A DNA stretch of 64,000 nt from Marchantia polymorpha subsp. ruderalis (Eukaryota; Streptophyta; Marchantiopsida; Marchantiales; Marchantiaceae): assembly GCA_037833965.1 (NCBI GenBank), contig AP031351.1:6708501-6772500 (forward strand), written 5' to 3'. Each line of letters opens with the position of its first letter. Positions within the stretch are counted from its first letter, which is position 1. Shown here one piece after another: positions 60,924 through 64,000 of this stretch. The position numbers and the translations under genes are program-made. The notes beneath the pieces are model-generated. The model was not told the origin of the DNA, ran no database searches, and saw only the letters and a list, made by a program, of their open reading frames with translations.

Positions 60924-63900
60924 ATGATGCTGTTTGGTGTGTTTGTCCTGTTACTGAATGTTTTAATTTCGGGACTTCAAAGCCCAGCACAGGCAGCACT
61001 CAGTGCAGGACAGCACCAAGGTCCACACATCAGTAGTCTGAACCTGCTGCTCCCCCCTCGAACCACACGCCCTGTGCGCTATCGGCTACATGGTTCAAAT
61101 GGCTGCTTCACATGGTGCGTTCAGAGATCTTCTCGAATTTTTCGGTCGTGATCAGTGTGAGCCTGACAAATGAATGTGCGCTTTTTTTGATCGACTTGGG
61201 TTGAATGGTTTTAGTAACTTTCTAACCCGACGATCGTGAGCAGGTCCTGGGACCATCACGACCTTTTGAGCGTCGAACCTGAATTCAATGGCACAGTTAA
61301 ACATTGCTCTACAAGTGCATTGATCACTTCAATCGCCTCGTATGCGGGACGAAGAGCTACTGCTGTCCATGCCACCGATATCATAACCGGGCAGGTGCTT
61401 CGCTGTGAGGTCTTCGTGGACAAGCTTTCTCGCATTCGTATCTTTCATCATTCCCTGAAGCTTGATCTCGATGGACTTGCAGCTTTACGTATTCGAGCTT
61501 TTGATTCTGAAGGTTTGTGCTCTGTCTCATTGTATGAAATTTTAACTCTTGCTTTTGGCTTAACATTAGTCTTTTAAAGCGTCCTGCGCGTAATTAGATC
61601 ACAGATATGAAGGTCCTAATTATCGCTGTCTCTCAAAAGCTGCTGTGCGGAGTGATCCGTACCTGTATGAGTCCCCTGCAGGTGGCCTTATCTGTCAGTT
61701 TCTGATTTCAAATCGCAAAACTCACAAGAATTTCCAGGCTCTGATGTATTGCTCTTTTGCATGTCTGGAAACGTGAGCTGTCTCTTCAAGCTCTTGTCAC
61801 TACCTGATCTTTGGAACTAAAGATAGAAAGAATGGAATGGAAGGAAGAAAGAAACTACTTTTTGAGCTTAAGCAACTTCTTCGCCCATCCTTTTAAGAAG
61901 ACACCTTCATCCAGAGCAGATTTTTATTTTCATATTTTTCCCGAAACGAATTTGACAATGTTTTTTGTCATAATAAAGTCTGTTTACGCGAAAATTGTCC
62001 CCACTCTTGGAATCACGGGTTGTGATCGAAGAGGACTAAGATGTAGAATTGGAAGCTTAAATATTTTCAAAAAGCATCTGCTTTCAGGGATGAGTTCCTC
62101 TCTTACTAAATTGTGGCCTTGTTTATGTGGACCAGTGCCTTCTTTTGGTTCTTCTTTTGAATCTTGGTCTCCTGTTAACAGTCAGTCGTGGAATCGATGA
62201 CGTCCCATCATGCTGCGCAATATCGTTTAACCTGCTGCAGGGTAGAATATTTGTGGCATAGAAAAAAAACTGAGCTAAGATGAATTCGTCTCCTTTTCAC
62301 TCTTTGAGCCTCATTGTTTTATGGAGTGCTTCAGACATCCATGTATGTCCAAATAATTTTAGCTGAATCAGCACATAGTTTTGCGTGAGATTATTTGTCA
62401 GTCATAGGTGCAAGGCGCTACATTCGTTTAGCATTGTGCATTCCTGTGGTGATGTTGGGTTTGACTTTCGTTCTGGTCGCGTATTTCAGCGACGCTATGT
62501 TTCTATTTCGGCACTCGTCTGGATCTAGTTATTTTGCCACTAATATCGTGTAAGCGACCGCGGCGATGCAGAAAATGTATTTTCTTCTTTGGTCGGGCTG
62601 CAATTCATGTGGCAGTTGTCACCCTTGAATCCGGTTGGTGAATCTTTATCGCACAAATTGACGCATGTGCCTTTAAAAGACACTGCCCTTGAAGATGAAG
62701 AAATTGAAACTCAGATTCAACTGGAGCAAACGGTAAGAGTTCAAAGTCGCCCTTTGGCAGTTCAATCACCGACTCAGAAACTAAATTCATTCATCGTGAT
62801 GGATCTATGGATTGCCTTAGAAAGAAAGAGTTCTTACCCGTAGCAAAAGGAGCAACGAGGTCTATTGTCTTCCGAGTGATTATGTAGATTTGTTTCCTAT
62901 TTACAGTTTCTTTTCTTGGCTTCTATGATCGTGTGTTCTGAAGTCGAGTTCCAGTCTTAAATGGTTTTGGTCATTAAATCTGTTGAAAATATATAAAACT
63001 TCGAAAGAGCCGTCAACCAGTTTGGGATGGTTATCCATCAAGCCTCTTCAACCTTGGATACTGATATGAATTGTCCTACTCGGGCTGGACGATAATCTTT
63101 TGCAGGGTCTTGATTCTGATCTCTACGTTGTGCGAGGAATCAGTGCAGGTCAAGAAAGAATAACAGCACAATTGTTGGAACCCAATTTTGAAGATTTAGT
63201 GGACGTTGTAGTCTTGACGGTCGCTGAAGCTGTGTCTCTGGAACCCCCTTCTCCTTTGTACATCATCCCTGGGACACACCTTCAGTATACTTTGAAGACC
63301 GTGAGAAGGAATCAGGCTACAGGTTAATATTCCTCTCTTAAAAGAAGTGTCAAGGTTTTCACTTCCAATCAAGAAGTTTAAGAACGAAAGACATGATTGC
63401 TGCTATACTGCGATTTTCAACGTGGTCCGTTCATTTCGTCAATATTCTAGGTCCGTCTACAGCTGACGTCCATGAGGGTTGTCTCGGTCTAGGGCAAACT
63501 AGGTTCGGTCTATTGGCATCTAGTTTGACTGCACAAACGCATGAATAACACTCTGCTATTTCTGATATGCAAATCTTTGTTGTCATCCTACAGTGGTGGA
63601 GCTGCCATCTCCTTATCATCATTGGTTTATCATAAACTCAACTGTGGCAGAGATTGACCCCTTTATGGGTACAGTGGTTGGACGTACTCATGGTGTGACC
63701 ACTGTCGTCGTGGAAGATACAAGAGTCGCTGGTCACCAACAAACTTCAACCTTGCATGTTGTAACTCCAGTGAGCTTGCGCCTATATTTGACGCCTTTGT
63801 CCGCCAGTGGAGTTGGTGCCAGGCCTCTCATCAAGGAGCCTCCAATCATGTCATCAGATGTTCCCTGGCAACTTGTTGTTGGAAGGAAGTATGTCGTGCA

Positions 63901-63952
63901 AGTGTTCACTTTTTCCCGAGAGTCTGGTACACGTCCTTTGCAGCTGACGAAG
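60924..63952 (+). CDS. NUP210: nuclear pore membrane glycoprotein NUP210/gp210, 5' part, five exons visible
   Basis: N-terminal 399 residues of the large single-pass pore-membrane nucleoporin that lines the lumenal side of the nuclear pore; the gene continues past the window. Exons: 60924-61114, 61244-61512, 62572-62732, 63106-63322 and 63594 to about 63952. All junctions are GT-AG with matching phases. The start MMLFGVFVLLLNVLISG is a hydrophobic signal peptide ending near QAALS. Family blocks follow in order: GPHISSLNLLLPPR, YRLHGSNGCFTW|SWDHHDLLSVEP, RIFHHSLKLDLDGLAALRIR, AFDSE|ENVFSSLVGLQFMWQL, SDLYVVRGISAGQE, VLTVAEAVSLEPPSPLYI and TTVVVEDTRVAGHQQTSTLH. These are the lumenal Ig-like repeats. 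The end of the fifth exon is placed at a possible donor (AAG|GTGCAT), but the window stops 48 bases later, so that edge is uncertain. Confidence 0.93.
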
Positions 63953-64000
63953 GTGCATCTCAAACGCATTTTCATTTTGGGGGTTCACCTAAATTACATG

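Noticed and set aside
1-64000. CRISPR arrays, bacterial operons or organelle-type genes
   Set aside because: No regularly spaced direct repeats; all confident genes have spliceosomal introns of nuclear type.

Overview
The window looks like nuclear DNA of a land plant, most likely a moss or other bryophyte. Genes have GT-AG introns of roughly 100-1500 bp, one product is a chloroplast-targeted plant protein (SUFB), and the repeats are plant Copia, MULE/SWIM and pogo-type elements. The bryophyte assignment is inference from the style of the genes and repeats; I could not search a database.

Four conserved genes are recognisable. From left to right they are the 3' half of an ASPM-like (abnormal spindle) gene (159-2391, +), a RING-H2 E3 ubiquitin ligase with an N-myristoylation signal (28920-33350, +), chloroplast SUFB (42968-45007, -), and the 5' end of the nuclear pore gene NUP210/gp210 (60924 to beyond the window, +). 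All are single-copy housekeeping functions with no operon-like relationship. Each intron junction given below was checked for reading phase and for continuity with the family's conserved protein sequence.

The rest, about four fifths of the window, is repeat-derived or unrecognised DNA. 8514-10860 is a frameshifted coiled-coil protein pseudogene, followed at 11386-12687 by a Copia RT/RNase H remnant. 13104-18043 (-) is a broken, apparently intron-containing MULE-type transposase with a SWIM zinc finger. 18250-18830 (-) is a badly decayed Copia fragment. 40975-41720 holds two Copia pol 3' ends facing each other as an inverted repeat. 47311-49262 is a complete pogo/Tigger DNA transposon with terminal inverted repeats and TA target duplication, but a broken transposase. 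50686-57292 (-) is a Copia element bounded by two diverged LTRs, with PBS and PPT, whose interior seems largely replaced by a second LTR element.

The stretches between these (3.8-8.3 kb, 18.8-22.3 kb, 24.8-27.5 kb, 38-41 kb, 49.3-50.7 kb, 57.3-60.2 kb) are strongly AT-rich with no credible genes. Several long, nearly perfect hairpins stand out, notably a perfect 22-bp stem with a 3-nt loop at 37431-37477. A decayed coding stretch at 34954-36389 belongs to no family I recognise.
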